From: Nocardioides renjunii
GTDB lineage: Bacteria > Actinomycetota > Actinomycetes > Propionibacteriales > Nocardioidaceae
NCBI RefSeq assembly: GCF_034661175.1
Contig: NZ_CP141058.1
Span: 3,782,001-3,846,000 of the forward strand
DNA length: 64,000 nucleotides
Direction of reading: 5' to 3'
Each line of letters starts with the position of its first letter. The first letter of the stretch is position 1. Shown here one piece after another: positions 1-8,102 of this stretch. The position numbers and the translations under genes were made by a program. A model generated the notes under the pieces. It saw only the letters and a program-made list of their open reading frames with translations, searched no databases and was not told where the DNA came from.

Positions 1-24
1 CGCGACACCGATCCTCTGGCTACG

Positions 25-2334
25 GTGGTCGCACACGTACTCGGACGGAAGGCCCCTGCGTTGATCATCGAGCGTGACCTCACGCCGTACGTCGTCTACT
101 CGGGCGACCCGGTCCTGCGCGCCCTGGAGAAGATCACCGCCAACAAGGCCCGGGTCATCTTCCTCGTCGACTCGCACGGCCACCTCGACGGCGTGCTGTC
201 CGACGGCGACTTCCGGCGCTGGGTGAGCACCGCCAGCAGCCTCACCGTCGACGTCCCCGCCCTGGAGGCCGCCAACACCTCGCCGCGCAGCCTGCCGATC
301 GGCAGCAGCCCGGCCGAGATCAGCCACGCCTTCGGCTCGGGCATCGACCACGTCGCGCTCGTCGACGACCGCGGCCACCTCGTCGCCATCGCGATCAACC
401 GCGCCGACGAGCTGCGCATCGGCCGTCACGTCGTCGCCCCGGACGCGCCGGCGCTGATGATCAGCGAGATCGGCATCAACCACCAGGGCGACGTGTCGCT
501 AGCCAGGAAGCTCGTCGACCTCTCGGTCGAGGCGGGCGCCGACGTCGTGAAGTTCCAGATGCGCGACATGGAGTCGCTCTACCGGCAGGGGACGGCCGGC
601 TCCGGCGGTGAGGACCTCGGCCCGCAGTACACCCTCGACCTGCTCGCGAAGTACGACCTCGGCGCCGACGGCCTCTTCGAGGTCTTCGACCACTGCCGCG
701 ACGTCGGCATCGACGTCATGTGCACCGCGTGGGACCCGGTCAGCGTCGACCGGCTCGTCGACTACGGCATCACCTCCCTCAAGGTCGCCTCGGCCGACAT
801 GACCAACCACGCGCTGCTGCGGCACATGGCGGCCAGCGGCACGCCGATGGTCATCTCGACCGGCATGTCGACCGAGGGCGAGATCCGCGAGACCGTCGAC
901 CTCGTCCGCAGCACCGGCATCGCGCACGCCTTCCTGCACTGCCAGTCGACCTACCCGGCACCGTTCAAGGACGTCAACCTGGCCTACCTGACCCGGCTCG
1001 CCGAGCTCACCCAGGCGCCCGTCGGCTACTCCGGGCACGAGCGCGGCTTCCACGTCGCCCTCGCCGCCGTCGCCCTCGGCGCGCGGATCGTCGAGAAGCA
1101 CTTCACCGTCGACCGCGACCTCGAGGGCAACGACCACAAGGTCAGTCTGCTCCCGGGCGAGTTCGCCGAGATGGTGCAGCGCGTGCGCGAGGTGGAGGAG
1201 GCGCTCGGCACCGCGGCGCCGCGCGCCGTCTCCACCGGCGAGATGATGAACCGCGTCAACCTCGCCAAGTCGCTCGTCGCCGCCCGCCGGATCGAGGTCG
1301 GCGCCGTGCTCGGTGACGACGACATCGACATCAAGAGCCCCGGTCGCGGGCTCCAGCCCAACGCCTACGACCGGCTCGTCGGACGCACGACGACCCGTGC
1401 GCTGGAGCCCGGCGACTTCTTCTACGCCACCGACCTCGGTGACGCGGCGCCGCGCGGGCGGGCCTACGAGTTCCGCCGGCCGTGGGGCCTCGCCGTCCGC
1501 TACCACGACATCGACGCGATGACGAAGGACACCACTCCCGACTTCCTCGAGTTCCACTTCTCCTACAAGGACCTCGACCTGCCCGTCGCGGACGTCTTCG
1601 CGCGCTACGACGGCGGCCTGCCGATGGGCTTCACCACGCACTCCCCCGACCTGTTCGCCGGCGACTTCCTGCTCAACCTCGCCTCCGAGGACGACGCACA
1701 CTGGGAGCGCTCCATCCGCGAGCTCCAGCGGGTCGTCGACACCACCCGCGAGATGCAGGCGTTCTTCACCCGGGGCGCCGACGCGAAGGCCGGGACGGAG
1801 GGTCCGGTCGTCGTGGCCAGCCTCGGCGGCTTCACCACCGACGCCTTCGTGCGTCCCGAGCAGCGCGAGGCGATGTACGACCGGGTCGCGGCCGGCCTGG
1901 CGCGGGTCGACGACTCCGGCGTGCGCCTCTGCGCCCAGACGCTGCCGCCCTACCCCTGGTACATGGGCGGCCAGCTCTACTGCAACCTCTTCGTCGACCC
2001 CCGCGACACCGCCGACTTCGCCGCCCGCCACGACCGCCGGCTCTGCTTCGACGTCTCCCACTCCAAGCTGTCGGCCAACTACCTCGGCTTGTCCTTCGCC
2101 GAGGCGACCGACCTCCTCGCGCCGCACACCGAGCACCTCCACCTCGTCGACGCCACCGGCGTCGACGGCGAGGGCGTGCAGGTCGGCGACGGCGAGATCG
2201 ACTGGGCCGTGCTCGCGCAGCAGCTCGACGCGCTGTCACCCGGGGTGAGCTTCATCCCCGAGATCTGGCAGGGGCACGTCAACGACGGTGAGGGCTTCTG
2301 GATCGCCCTCGAGCGGCTGGAGCAATGGTTCTGA
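25..2334 (+). CDS. CBS-NeuB-SAF-TIM barrel fusion, sialic-acid-synthase-like
   Basis: Predicted cytoplasmic sugar-acid synthase of a polysaccharide locus. Two CBS-type repeats occupy about residues 18-130 (LSDGDFRRW lies in the first). A NeuB barrel follows at about 143-405 with EIGINHQGD, VKFQ, CQSTYPAP, GYSGHERG and EKHFT; NeuB enzymes condense phosphoenolpyruvate with an N-acylated amino sugar. A SAF (antifreeze-like) domain lies at about 410-472, as in canonical NeuB. Residues from about 485 to the end form a second TIM barrel resembling xylose isomerase/AP endonuclease 2 (LCFDVSHSKLSAN, HLHLVDATG), which suggests a sugar-isomerase activity on the same chain. Canonical NeuB is under half this length (769 aa). 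The frame is open to the left window edge, so the GTG at 25 may not be the true start. The 3' end overlaps the next gene by 10 bp. Substrate unknown. Confidence 0.85.
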   Translation: MVAHVLGRKAPALIIERDLTPYVVYSGDPVLRALEKITANKARVIFLVDSHGHLDGVLSDGDFRRWVSTASSLTVDVPALEAANTSPRSLPIGSSPAEISHAFGSGIDHVALVDDRGHLVAIAINRADELRIGRHVVAPDAPALMISEIGINHQGDVSLARKLVDLSVEAGADVVKFQMRDMESLYRQGTAGSGGEDLGPQYTLDLLAKYDLGADGLFEVFDHCRDVGIDVMCTAWDPVSVDRLVDYGITSLKVASADMTNHALLRHMAASGTPMVISTGMSTEGEIRETVDLVRSTGIAHAFLHCQSTYPAPFKDVNLAYLTRLAELTQAPVGYSGHERGFHVALAAVALGARIVEKHFTVDRDLEGNDHKVSLLPGEFAEMVQRVREVEEALGTAAPRAVSTGEMMNRVNLAKSLVAARRIEVGAVLGDDDIDIKSPGRGLQPNAYDRLVGRTTTRALEPGDFFYATDLGDAAPRGRAYEFRRPWGLAVRYHDIDAMTKDTTPDFLEFHFSYKDLDLPVADVFARYDGGLPMGFTTHSPDLFAGDFLLNLASEDDAHWERSIRELQRVVDTTREMQAFFTRGADAKAGTEGPVVVASLGGFTTDAFVRPEQREAMYDRVAAGLARVDDSGVRLCAQTLPPYPWYMGGQLYCNLFVDPRDTADFAARHDRRLCFDVSHSKLSANYLGLSFAEATDLLAPHTEHLHLVDATGVDGEGVQVGDGEIDWAVLAQQLDALSPGVSFIPEIWQGHVNDGEGFWIALERLEQWF

Positions 2335-3386
2335 CCCCACCCACCGCCCTGTGGGTGGTTCCGGTGAGCGACCTGGCCGGGGTGGCGCGTCACGTGCTGG
2401 ACGTCGCCCGGATCGGCATCCCCGGGTGGCGGCTCACCGTCGTGGCACCGCCGGGCGCCCTCCCGGCGAGGCTGCGCGAGGTCGGCGCGTCCGTCGTCGA
2501 GGCGCCCTTCGGACCCGATCACGGACTGCGGTCGTCCGTCGCCGCGCTGCGTGACGTCGTACGCCGTGAGCGTCCGGCCGTGGTGCACAGCCACCTCTCC
2601 TACGCCGACATCGTCGTGGCGCTGGCCGCGGGCCGGCGTCCACGGCTGGTGACCACCGAGCACGGCATCGCGCGCGACGACGTCGTCTACCACCACTCCA
2701 CCGCCAAGGCCCGCGTGATGGCGACGGCGCACGCCGCCCGCCTCCGCCGCTTCGACGCTGCGATCGCCGTGAGCGCGGCGACCGCCGACGCCATGCGCGA
2801 GAAGTGGCGGCCCCGGGTGCCCGTGACCGTGGTGCCCAACGGCGTCGACCGGGTGGACGCTGCGCTGGCGGCACCGAGGCCCGGGCTCCGCGTCCTCTCG
2901 CTGGCGCGGCTGGCGCCGGAGAAGCGACTGGCGGCCCTGCTCGACGGGTTCGCCGAGCTGCGCGCCTCGCACCAGGAGGCCACGTTGACGCTGGCCGGGA
3001 CGGGGCCGGAGGAGCCCGCGCTCCGGGCCCGCGTCGAGGCGCTCGGCCTCGCGGACGCGGTCGACATGCCGGGCTTCGTCGACCCCGACGCGGCGATGGC
3101 CGACCACGACGTGCTGGCGATGCTGTCGGTCTGGGAGAACTGCTCCTACGCCCTGCTCGACGCCGCGGTCCGCGGCATGGGCGTCGTCGCGAGCGACGTC
3201 GGCGGCAACCCGGAGATCCTGCCGCGCACCTCGCTGGTCGAGGCCGATGACGCCCGTGCGGTCGCCACGTCGCTGGCCGTGCAGGGCCAGGACCTCGACG
3301 CACGTCCGCGGCTGACCGGCTGGCCCACGGTGGCCGACATGTGCGAGCGGATCGCGGAGGCGTACGCCTCGACGGGAGCCCGCTGA
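2325..3386 (+). CDS. GT4-family glycosyltransferase
   Basis: Retaining GT-B glycosyltransferase of family 4, 353 aa, expected at the inner face of the membrane adding a sugar to a lipid-linked intermediate. The N-terminal acceptor half contains VHSHLSYADIV and TTEHGIARDD. The C-terminal donor half has VPNGVDR, LSLARLAPEKRL, LAGTGPEE and the EX7E-like region around SVWENCSYALLDAA. The ATG at 2325 overlaps the end of the NeuB fusion, and the stop codon overlaps the next start (TGATG), so translation is probably coupled along one polysaccharide operon. Donor and acceptor cannot be told from the sequence. Confidence 0.85.
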   Translation: MVLTPPTALWVVPVSDLAGVARHVLDVARIGIPGWRLTVVAPPGALPARLREVGASVVEAPFGPDHGLRSSVAALRDVVRRERPAVVHSHLSYADIVVALAAGRRPRLVTTEHGIARDDVVYHHSTAKARVMATAHAARLRRFDAAIAVSAATADAMREKWRPRVPVTVVPNGVDRVDAALAAPRPGLRVLSLARLAPEKRLAALLDGFAELRASHQEATLTLAGTGPEEPALRARVEALGLADAVDMPGFVDPDAAMADHDVLAMLSVWENCSYALLDAAVRGMGVVASDVGGNPEILPRTSLVEADDARAVATSLAVQGQDLDARPRLTGWPTVADMCERIAEAYASTGAR

Positions 3387-4537
3387 TGGCCCGCATCGAC
3401 TCGCCGTGGAACCTTCCGGACAAGACGGTCGAGCGCGCCGACGAGGCGGACCGGGAGATCCGGATCACCGACTTCGCGCTGATGGCGTCCCTGCCGCTGC
3501 GCACCGTCGAGGTCGCCGGCTTCCCGCTCAACGAGCTCACCATGGCCGCCCTGATCGGCCTGTGCCTGCTGCGTCCGGCGCGCGGCGGGGCGCGGATCCC
3601 GGCGGCGGTCGTGCTCGTCCTCGCAGCGCTGTTCGGGCTGCTGCTCTACTCCGGCGTGGTCAACCAGGTCGACTGGACGCGGCGGATGGGCCACGTCGCG
3701 ATCCTCGCCGGGCTGGTCTGGGCCTTCAGCACCGGCCGGGTGTCGCTGCGCTCGGCGGGGGCCGGGCTGGCGACCGGCCTGGTGGCGGTCATGGCCCTGG
3801 CGGTCGTCGGGATCGGCGGCGACTACTACCCAGGGCGCCTCACGGGCTACCTCGGCGACCCCAACGCCGGGGCCTACTTCATCGCCGTGCTCGGCGTCCT
3901 CGCCGTCTTCTTCTGCGACGACCGCTGGAAGGTGCGTCTCGCCGTGGCGGTGCCCGTCGTCGCCGGGCTGGTGCTGAGCTACTCGCGCACCGGGCTCCTG
4001 GCCGGCGCCTTCGCCATCGTCTGGGTGCTGCTCGGGCGGCGGTTGGGCGCCGCCGGCGGTGCCGCGATGGCCTTCGGGCTGGTGTGGCTCGTCGACAACA
4101 TCCCCCAGGGCCTGACGACCTTCGGCCCGTTCTCCGACCGGTCGGGCAGCGACGCCCTCCGCGACCGGATCGTCGCCCAGGAGCGCGTCGAGCTCGCCGC
4201 GGCCCCGTGGTACGGCAACGGCCCGGGCACCGCGACGGTCAACATCCGCGACCTCGAGTTCTTCTTCCACAACAGCTACCTCGCCACCCGCCAGGAGGGC
4301 GGCTGGGGCGCGCTGGTGCTCGTGCTCGCCCTCATGGTGCTCGCCTTCCTCCGACTCTCCCGGCAGGCCCGCGCCGGGGACCTCGCAGCCGCCGGCGCGC
4401 AGGCGGCGATCATCGCCGTCGCCGTCATGGCCGTGACGCTCGGCGAGGTCCTGCTCGACACCCCGATGGCCATCGCCGTCGGCTTTGCCCTGGGCCAGGC
4501 GCTCCGGGCCGCGCCCGAGGTCTCCGCCGATGGTTGA
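3386..4537 (+). CDS. O-antigen ligase/Wzy-like polytopic membrane protein
   Basis: Integral membrane protein of 383 aa with about ten hydrophobic segments, resembling O-antigen ligase/polymerase (Wzy/WaaL class). It likely polymerises or transfers repeat units at the outer face of the membrane. Typical marks are the loop containing GYLGDPNAGAYF, the SYSRTGLLAG segment and a large extracytoplasmic loop with NGPGTATVNI and FFHNSYLATRQEGG near the C-terminus. I chose the ATG at 3386, which overlaps the previous stop by one base. A longer frame from 3341 exists but would overlap the upstream glycosyltransferase by 46 bp. The next gene starts inside its last codons. Confidence 0.8.
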   Translation: MARIDSPWNLPDKTVERADEADREIRITDFALMASLPLRTVEVAGFPLNELTMAALIGLCLLRPARGGARIPAAVVLVLAALFGLLLYSGVVNQVDWTRRMGHVAILAGLVWAFSTGRVSLRSAGAGLATGLVAVMALAVVGIGGDYYPGRLTGYLGDPNAGAYFIAVLGVLAVFFCDDRWKVRLAVAVPVVAGLVLSYSRTGLLAGAFAIVWVLLGRRLGAAGGAAMAFGLVWLVDNIPQGLTTFGPFSDRSGSDALRDRIVAQERVELAAAPWYGNGPGTATVNIRDLEFFFHNSYLATRQEGGWGALVLVLALMVLAFLRLSRQARAGDLAAAGAQAAIIAVAVMAVTLGEVLLDTPMAIAVGFALGQALRAAPEVSADG

Positions 4538-5555
4538 GCGGATCCACCTCGCCGCCAACAATCCCGACCTCGGCGGCGGGGAGCAGGTGCTCGTCCGGAC
4601 CGCCGCCGCCCTCGTCGACCTGGGCCGAGCCGTCACCGTGGTGGCTCCGGACGCACCCACGGACGTCCTCGACGCCGCCTCCCGGGTGGGTGCCGACGTG
4701 GTGGCCATCCGGGCGGACGGGCGCCGCGACCACCTCCGGCGACTGCGTGCCTGGGACCGCGACGAGCGGGACGGGCTGCTGTGGTGCCACGGGCTCGTGC
4801 CCGCCCTCGCCACCGCGGGCCATGGTCGTCGCGTCGTCCACCTCCACCAGCTGCCGCGCTCGCGCCCCCAGTGGGCGGCGCTGTCCGTGGCGAGGCGCGG
4901 CAGTGAGCGGCTCCTCGTCCCGTCGGCGTTCCTCGCCGCGGCCGTCCGTGGCGCCGAGGTGTGCGCCAACTGGACGGACGACGTCGACCTCCTGGAGCGT
5001 CCGTCCGCACGGCGCCGGGTGGGCTTCATGGGACGGCTCGCGACCGACAAGGGCGCCGACCTGGTCGCCCGGGCACTCGCCGCACCGGCCCTCGCCGGCA
5101 CCGAGCTGGTCGTGGCCGGCGACGACCGCTGGGTGCCGGCGGAGCAGCGGACCCCGGTGGCCGCTGCGCTGACCGCGCTGGGCCACGAGCGCGTACGCCG
5201 ACTGGGCCGCGTCGCACCGGGGACGTTCTTCGCCGAGGTCGACGTGGCTGTCTTCCCGAGCCGCGTCGCGGAGTCCTTCGGCCTCGTCGTCGCCGAGGCG
5301 ATGGCGGCCGGGGTCCCCTTCGTGATCTCCGACGCAGGCGCGCTCCCCGAGGTCGCGGGTCCGGACCACCCGTGGGTGGCCCGCGCGGGCGACGAAGCGG
5401 ACCTGTCGCGGGTGGTCGGCCTCGCGCTCGCCGCCGGCCCGGAGGAGGTCGACGCCGTGACGCATGCGGCGCGCCGACGTTGGGAAGTGCACTACTCACC
5501 GGAGGCGGGCCGCCTGCGGGTGGCGCGACTGTTGGCGGAGCTGGGGGTGGGATGA
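4530..5555 (+). CDS. GT4-family glycosyltransferase
   Basis: Glycosyltransferase of the GT-B fold, 341 aa, probably one of three successive enzymes building the repeat unit. It opens with a nucleotide-sugar/acceptor fold (HLAANNPDLGGGEQVLVRTA, a glycine-rich loop typical of family 4). The donor half holds GFMGRLATDKGADL and the EX7E-type motif region FPSRVAESFGLVVAEAMAAG. The start at 4530 lies 8 bases inside the upstream ligase-like gene, and the stop overlaps the following ATG (ATGA). A more upstream in-frame ATG at 4485 would overlap the previous gene deeply and is less likely. Sugar specificity unknown. Confidence 0.85.
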   Translation: MVERIHLAANNPDLGGGEQVLVRTAAALVDLGRAVTVVAPDAPTDVLDAASRVGADVVAIRADGRRDHLRRLRAWDRDERDGLLWCHGLVPALATAGHGRRVVHLHQLPRSRPQWAALSVARRGSERLLVPSAFLAAAVRGAEVCANWTDDVDLLERPSARRRVGFMGRLATDKGADLVARALAAPALAGTELVVAGDDRWVPAEQRTPVAAALTALGHERVRRLGRVAPGTFFAEVDVAVFPSRVAESFGLVVAEAMAAGVPFVISDAGALPEVAGPDHPWVARAGDEADLSRVVGLALAAGPEEVDAVTHAARRRWEVHYSPEAGRLRVARLLAELGVG

Positions 5556-6664
5556 GTCGGCCGAGAGTGGCGATCGCCCACGACTACCTCACCCAGCGCG
5601 GCGGCGCCGAGCGCGTCGTCCTCACGTTGATGAAGGCCTTCCCCGAGGCCGCCGTGCACACCACGCTCTACGACCCCGAGGGGACCTACCCGGAGTTCCG
5701 CCAGGCCGAGGTGCGCACCTCGGCGCTCAACCGCATCGGGGCGCTGCGCCGCGACCACCGGCTCGCGCTGCCCCTGCTGGCGCCGGCGGCGTCCCGGATG
5801 CGCATCGACGCCGACGTGGTGGTCGCCTCGAGCAGCGGCTGGGCGCACGGCTTCGACACAGGAGGCAGGACACGCACGGTCGTCTACTGCCACAACCCGG
5901 CGCGCTGGCTCTACCAGACCGACGAGTACCTCGGCGGGGCCGCGTGGCGCTCGCCGCTCGGACCGCCGCTGCTGGCGATGCGCCCCATCCTCAAGCGGTG
6001 GGACCGGCACCAGGCCGGCCAGGTCGACGTCTACCTCGCCAACAGCCGCGTCGTGCAACGGCGCATCCGGACGACGTACGGCCGCGAGGCCGAGCTGCTG
6101 CCGCCCCCGCACGGCATGGACGCCTCCGCCCCCCGTGAACCGGTGCCCGACCTCGCCGACTGGGACCCCGGCTACGCGCTGGTGGTCTCGCGGCTCCTGC
6201 CCTACAAGAACGTCGACGCGGTGATCGAGGCGGTGCGCGGCACCGGACGACGCCTCGTCGTCGTCGGCCGCGGACCCGAGGAGGCCCGGCTGCGGGCGAC
6301 CATGCCCGACAACGTGCGGCTGTTCGGCGGGCTCAGCGATGCGCAGCTGCGCGCGGTGTACGGCGGCGCCGGCGTGCTGGTCGCGGCGAGCCACGAGGAC
6401 TTCGGCCTCGCCCCGCTCGAGGCCGCCGCCTTCGGGGTGCCGGCGGTCGCGCTGCGCGGCGGCGGGTTCCTCGAGACCGTCCTCGAGGGTGAGACCGGGC
6501 TGTTCTTCGACCGGCCCGAGCCCGAGGAGATCGCCGCTGCCCTCACGACGTCCGACGCGCACGGCTGGGACGCTGACAGACTGCGGGCGCGGGCCGAGGA
6601 GTTCGGCGAGGCCCGGTTCATCGACAGGATCCGATCGATCGCTCTCGGGGAAGGAACGACCTGA
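5552..6664 (+). CDS. GT4-family glycosyltransferase
   Basis: Third family-4 glycosyltransferase of the operon, 370 aa. The N-terminus has IAHDYLTQRGGAERV, the glycine-rich acceptor-side loop seen in mannosyl/rhamnosyl transferases. YCHNPARWLYQTDEYLGG is a conserved acceptor-domain patch. The C-terminal donor domain contains VSRLLPYKNVD, VVGRGPEEARL and SHEDFGLAPLEAAAFGVP (EX7E region). The ATG at 5552 overlaps the previous TGA. The stop is followed one base later by the GTG of the glycosylphosphotransferase gene, continuing the coupled operon. YCHNP-type proteins are often mannosyltransferases, but I cannot assign the donor. Confidence 0.87.
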   Translation: MSRPRVAIAHDYLTQRGGAERVVLTLMKAFPEAAVHTTLYDPEGTYPEFRQAEVRTSALNRIGALRRDHRLALPLLAPAASRMRIDADVVVASSSGWAHGFDTGGRTRTVVYCHNPARWLYQTDEYLGGAAWRSPLGPPLLAMRPILKRWDRHQAGQVDVYLANSRVVQRRIRTTYGREAELLPPPHGMDASAPREPVPDLADWDPGYALVVSRLLPYKNVDAVIEAVRGTGRRLVVVGRGPEEARLRATMPDNVRLFGGLSDAQLRAVYGGAGVLVAASHEDFGLAPLEAAAFGVPAVALRGGGFLETVLEGETGLFFDRPEPEEIAAALTTSDAHGWDADRLRARAEEFGEARFIDRIRSIALGEGTT

Positions 6665-6665
6665 C

Positions 6666-8078
6666 GTGCGTCCCGACGGCATCCGCCTGCTCCCCTGGCT
6701 GATCGGCGCGGTGGACCTGCTGATGATCACCGCGGCGACGATCCTCGCCATCCGCTTCCGGCTGACTCTGTCCGTCTTCGACACCGCGGGAGACGTCCTG
6801 CAGAACACGGCGCTCGCCAGCGTCTTCTTCATCGCCACGTGGCTGGTGATGCTCGCCTTCTTCGGCACCTACGAGCGGCACGTCTTCGGCGCCGGCACCG
6901 AGGAGTTCAAGCTCGTCGTCAACGCGTCCTTCTTCACCGCGGCCCTCGTCGCCACGATGGCGTTCCTCATGCAGTACCCGCTGTCCCGCGGCTTCTTCGT
7001 CCTCTACTTCCCGATCGGCGTGCTCCTCCTGCTCGTCGGACGGCTGTTCTCCCGGCGCACCATCCAGCGCCTGCGCCGGGCCGGCCACTTCAACGAGCGG
7101 GTGCTGCTGGTGGGCACCCCCGGCTACATCGGCGAGATCTCGACCGTGCTCGAGCGCGAGTCCTGGTTGGGCTACCAGGTGATGGGCTGCCTCGTCCCGA
7201 GCGACTACGCCGGGCTGCAGATGACCTCCGCCGGCATCCCCGTGCTCGGGCTGAGCGAGGAGGTCCGCGCGGTCGTCGACGAGGTCTCCCCCGACATCGT
7301 CTTCTTCACCGCGGGGGCGGTGAGCTCCTCGACCCAGCTGCGGCGGCTGGCGTGGGACCTCGAGGACCACGCCCACGTGCAGATCATCGTCGCGCCCAAC
7401 GTCACCGACGTCTCCAGCGAGCGGGTCCGCATCCGACCGGTCGCCGGCCTGCCGCTCATGCACCTGGGCCGCTCGCGCTCGCAGCTGGCCACCAACGACG
7501 CCAAGCGGGCCTTCGACGTGGTGGGCGCACTCTCGATCCTCGCCCTGACCTGGCCGGTCCTGGCGTTCCTCATGATCTGGGTGAAGCGGCACGACGGCGG
7601 CCCGGCCCTCTTCCGCCAGACCCGCGTCGGCCGCGACGGGGCGGAGTTCACCTGCCTCAAGCTGCGCTCGATGTCCGTCGACGCCGAGGAGCGCCTCGCC
7701 GAGCTCGAGGCCCGCGACCACGTCCTGTTCAAGAGTGCCGAGGACCCGCGCGTGACCCGGCCGGGCCGGTTCATCCGCCGGTTCTCGCTCGACGAGCTCC
7801 CCCAGCTGTGGAACGTCGTCCGCGGCGAGATGAGCCTCGTCGGCCCACGACCGCCGCTGCCGTCCGAGGTCGAGCAGTACGAGGACGACATGCTGCGCCG
7901 GCTCAACGTGCTCCCGGGGATGACCGGGCTCTGGCAGGTCTCCGGCCGTTCCGACCTCTCGTGGGAGGACACGGTGCGGCTGGACCTCTACTACGTCGAC
8001 AACTGGTCGATGGTGCAGGACCTGCTGATCCTCGCCCGCACGGTCACCGCTGTGCTGGCCAGCCGCGGCGCGTACTGA
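6666..8078 (+). CDS. polyprenyl glycosylphosphotransferase (exopolysaccharide initiator)
   Basis: Initiating enzyme of repeat-unit synthesis, 470 aa: it moves a sugar-1-phosphate from a nucleotide sugar to undecaprenyl phosphate at the membrane. Four hydrophobic helices lie in the first ~130 residues, then a Rossmann-like CoA-binding-type domain (VLLVGTPGYIGE). One more helix precedes the C-terminal bacterial sugar transferase domain with KRAFDVVGA, FTCLKLRSM, FSLDELPQLWNV, MSLVGPRP, LPGMTGLWQVSGRS and LDLYYVDNWS, all hallmarks of the WcaJ/WbaP family. The GTG at 6666 is one base after the previous stop; the frame stays open much further upstream inside the glycosyltransferase gene, but the sequence similarity begins here. 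It converges on the BY-kinase gene with a 24-bp gap. Confidence 0.92.
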   Translation: MRPDGIRLLPWLIGAVDLLMITAATILAIRFRLTLSVFDTAGDVLQNTALASVFFIATWLVMLAFFGTYERHVFGAGTEEFKLVVNASFFTAALVATMAFLMQYPLSRGFFVLYFPIGVLLLLVGRLFSRRTIQRLRRAGHFNERVLLVGTPGYIGEISTVLERESWLGYQVMGCLVPSDYAGLQMTSAGIPVLGLSEEVRAVVDEVSPDIVFFTAGAVSSSTQLRRLAWDLEDHAHVQIIVAPNVTDVSSERVRIRPVAGLPLMHLGRSRSQLATNDAKRAFDVVGALSILALTWPVLAFLMIWVKRHDGGPALFRQTRVGRDGAEFTCLKLRSMSVDAEERLAELEARDHVLFKSAEDPRVTRPGRFIRRFSLDELPQLWNVVRGEMSLVGPRPPLPSEVEQYEDDMLRRLNVLPGMTGLWQVSGRSDLSWEDTVRLDLYYVDNWSMVQDLLILARTVTAVLASRGAY

Positions 8079-8102
8079 GCCGACACCGACGACCGCGAGC
8101 GC

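Noticed and set aside
499-2142. 547-codon reading frame on the minus strand opposite the NeuB fusion
   Set aside because: Low-complexity Val/Gly/Arg-rich translation typical of the antisense of a high-GC gene, with no domain signature, while the plus strand codes for a complete multidomain enzyme.
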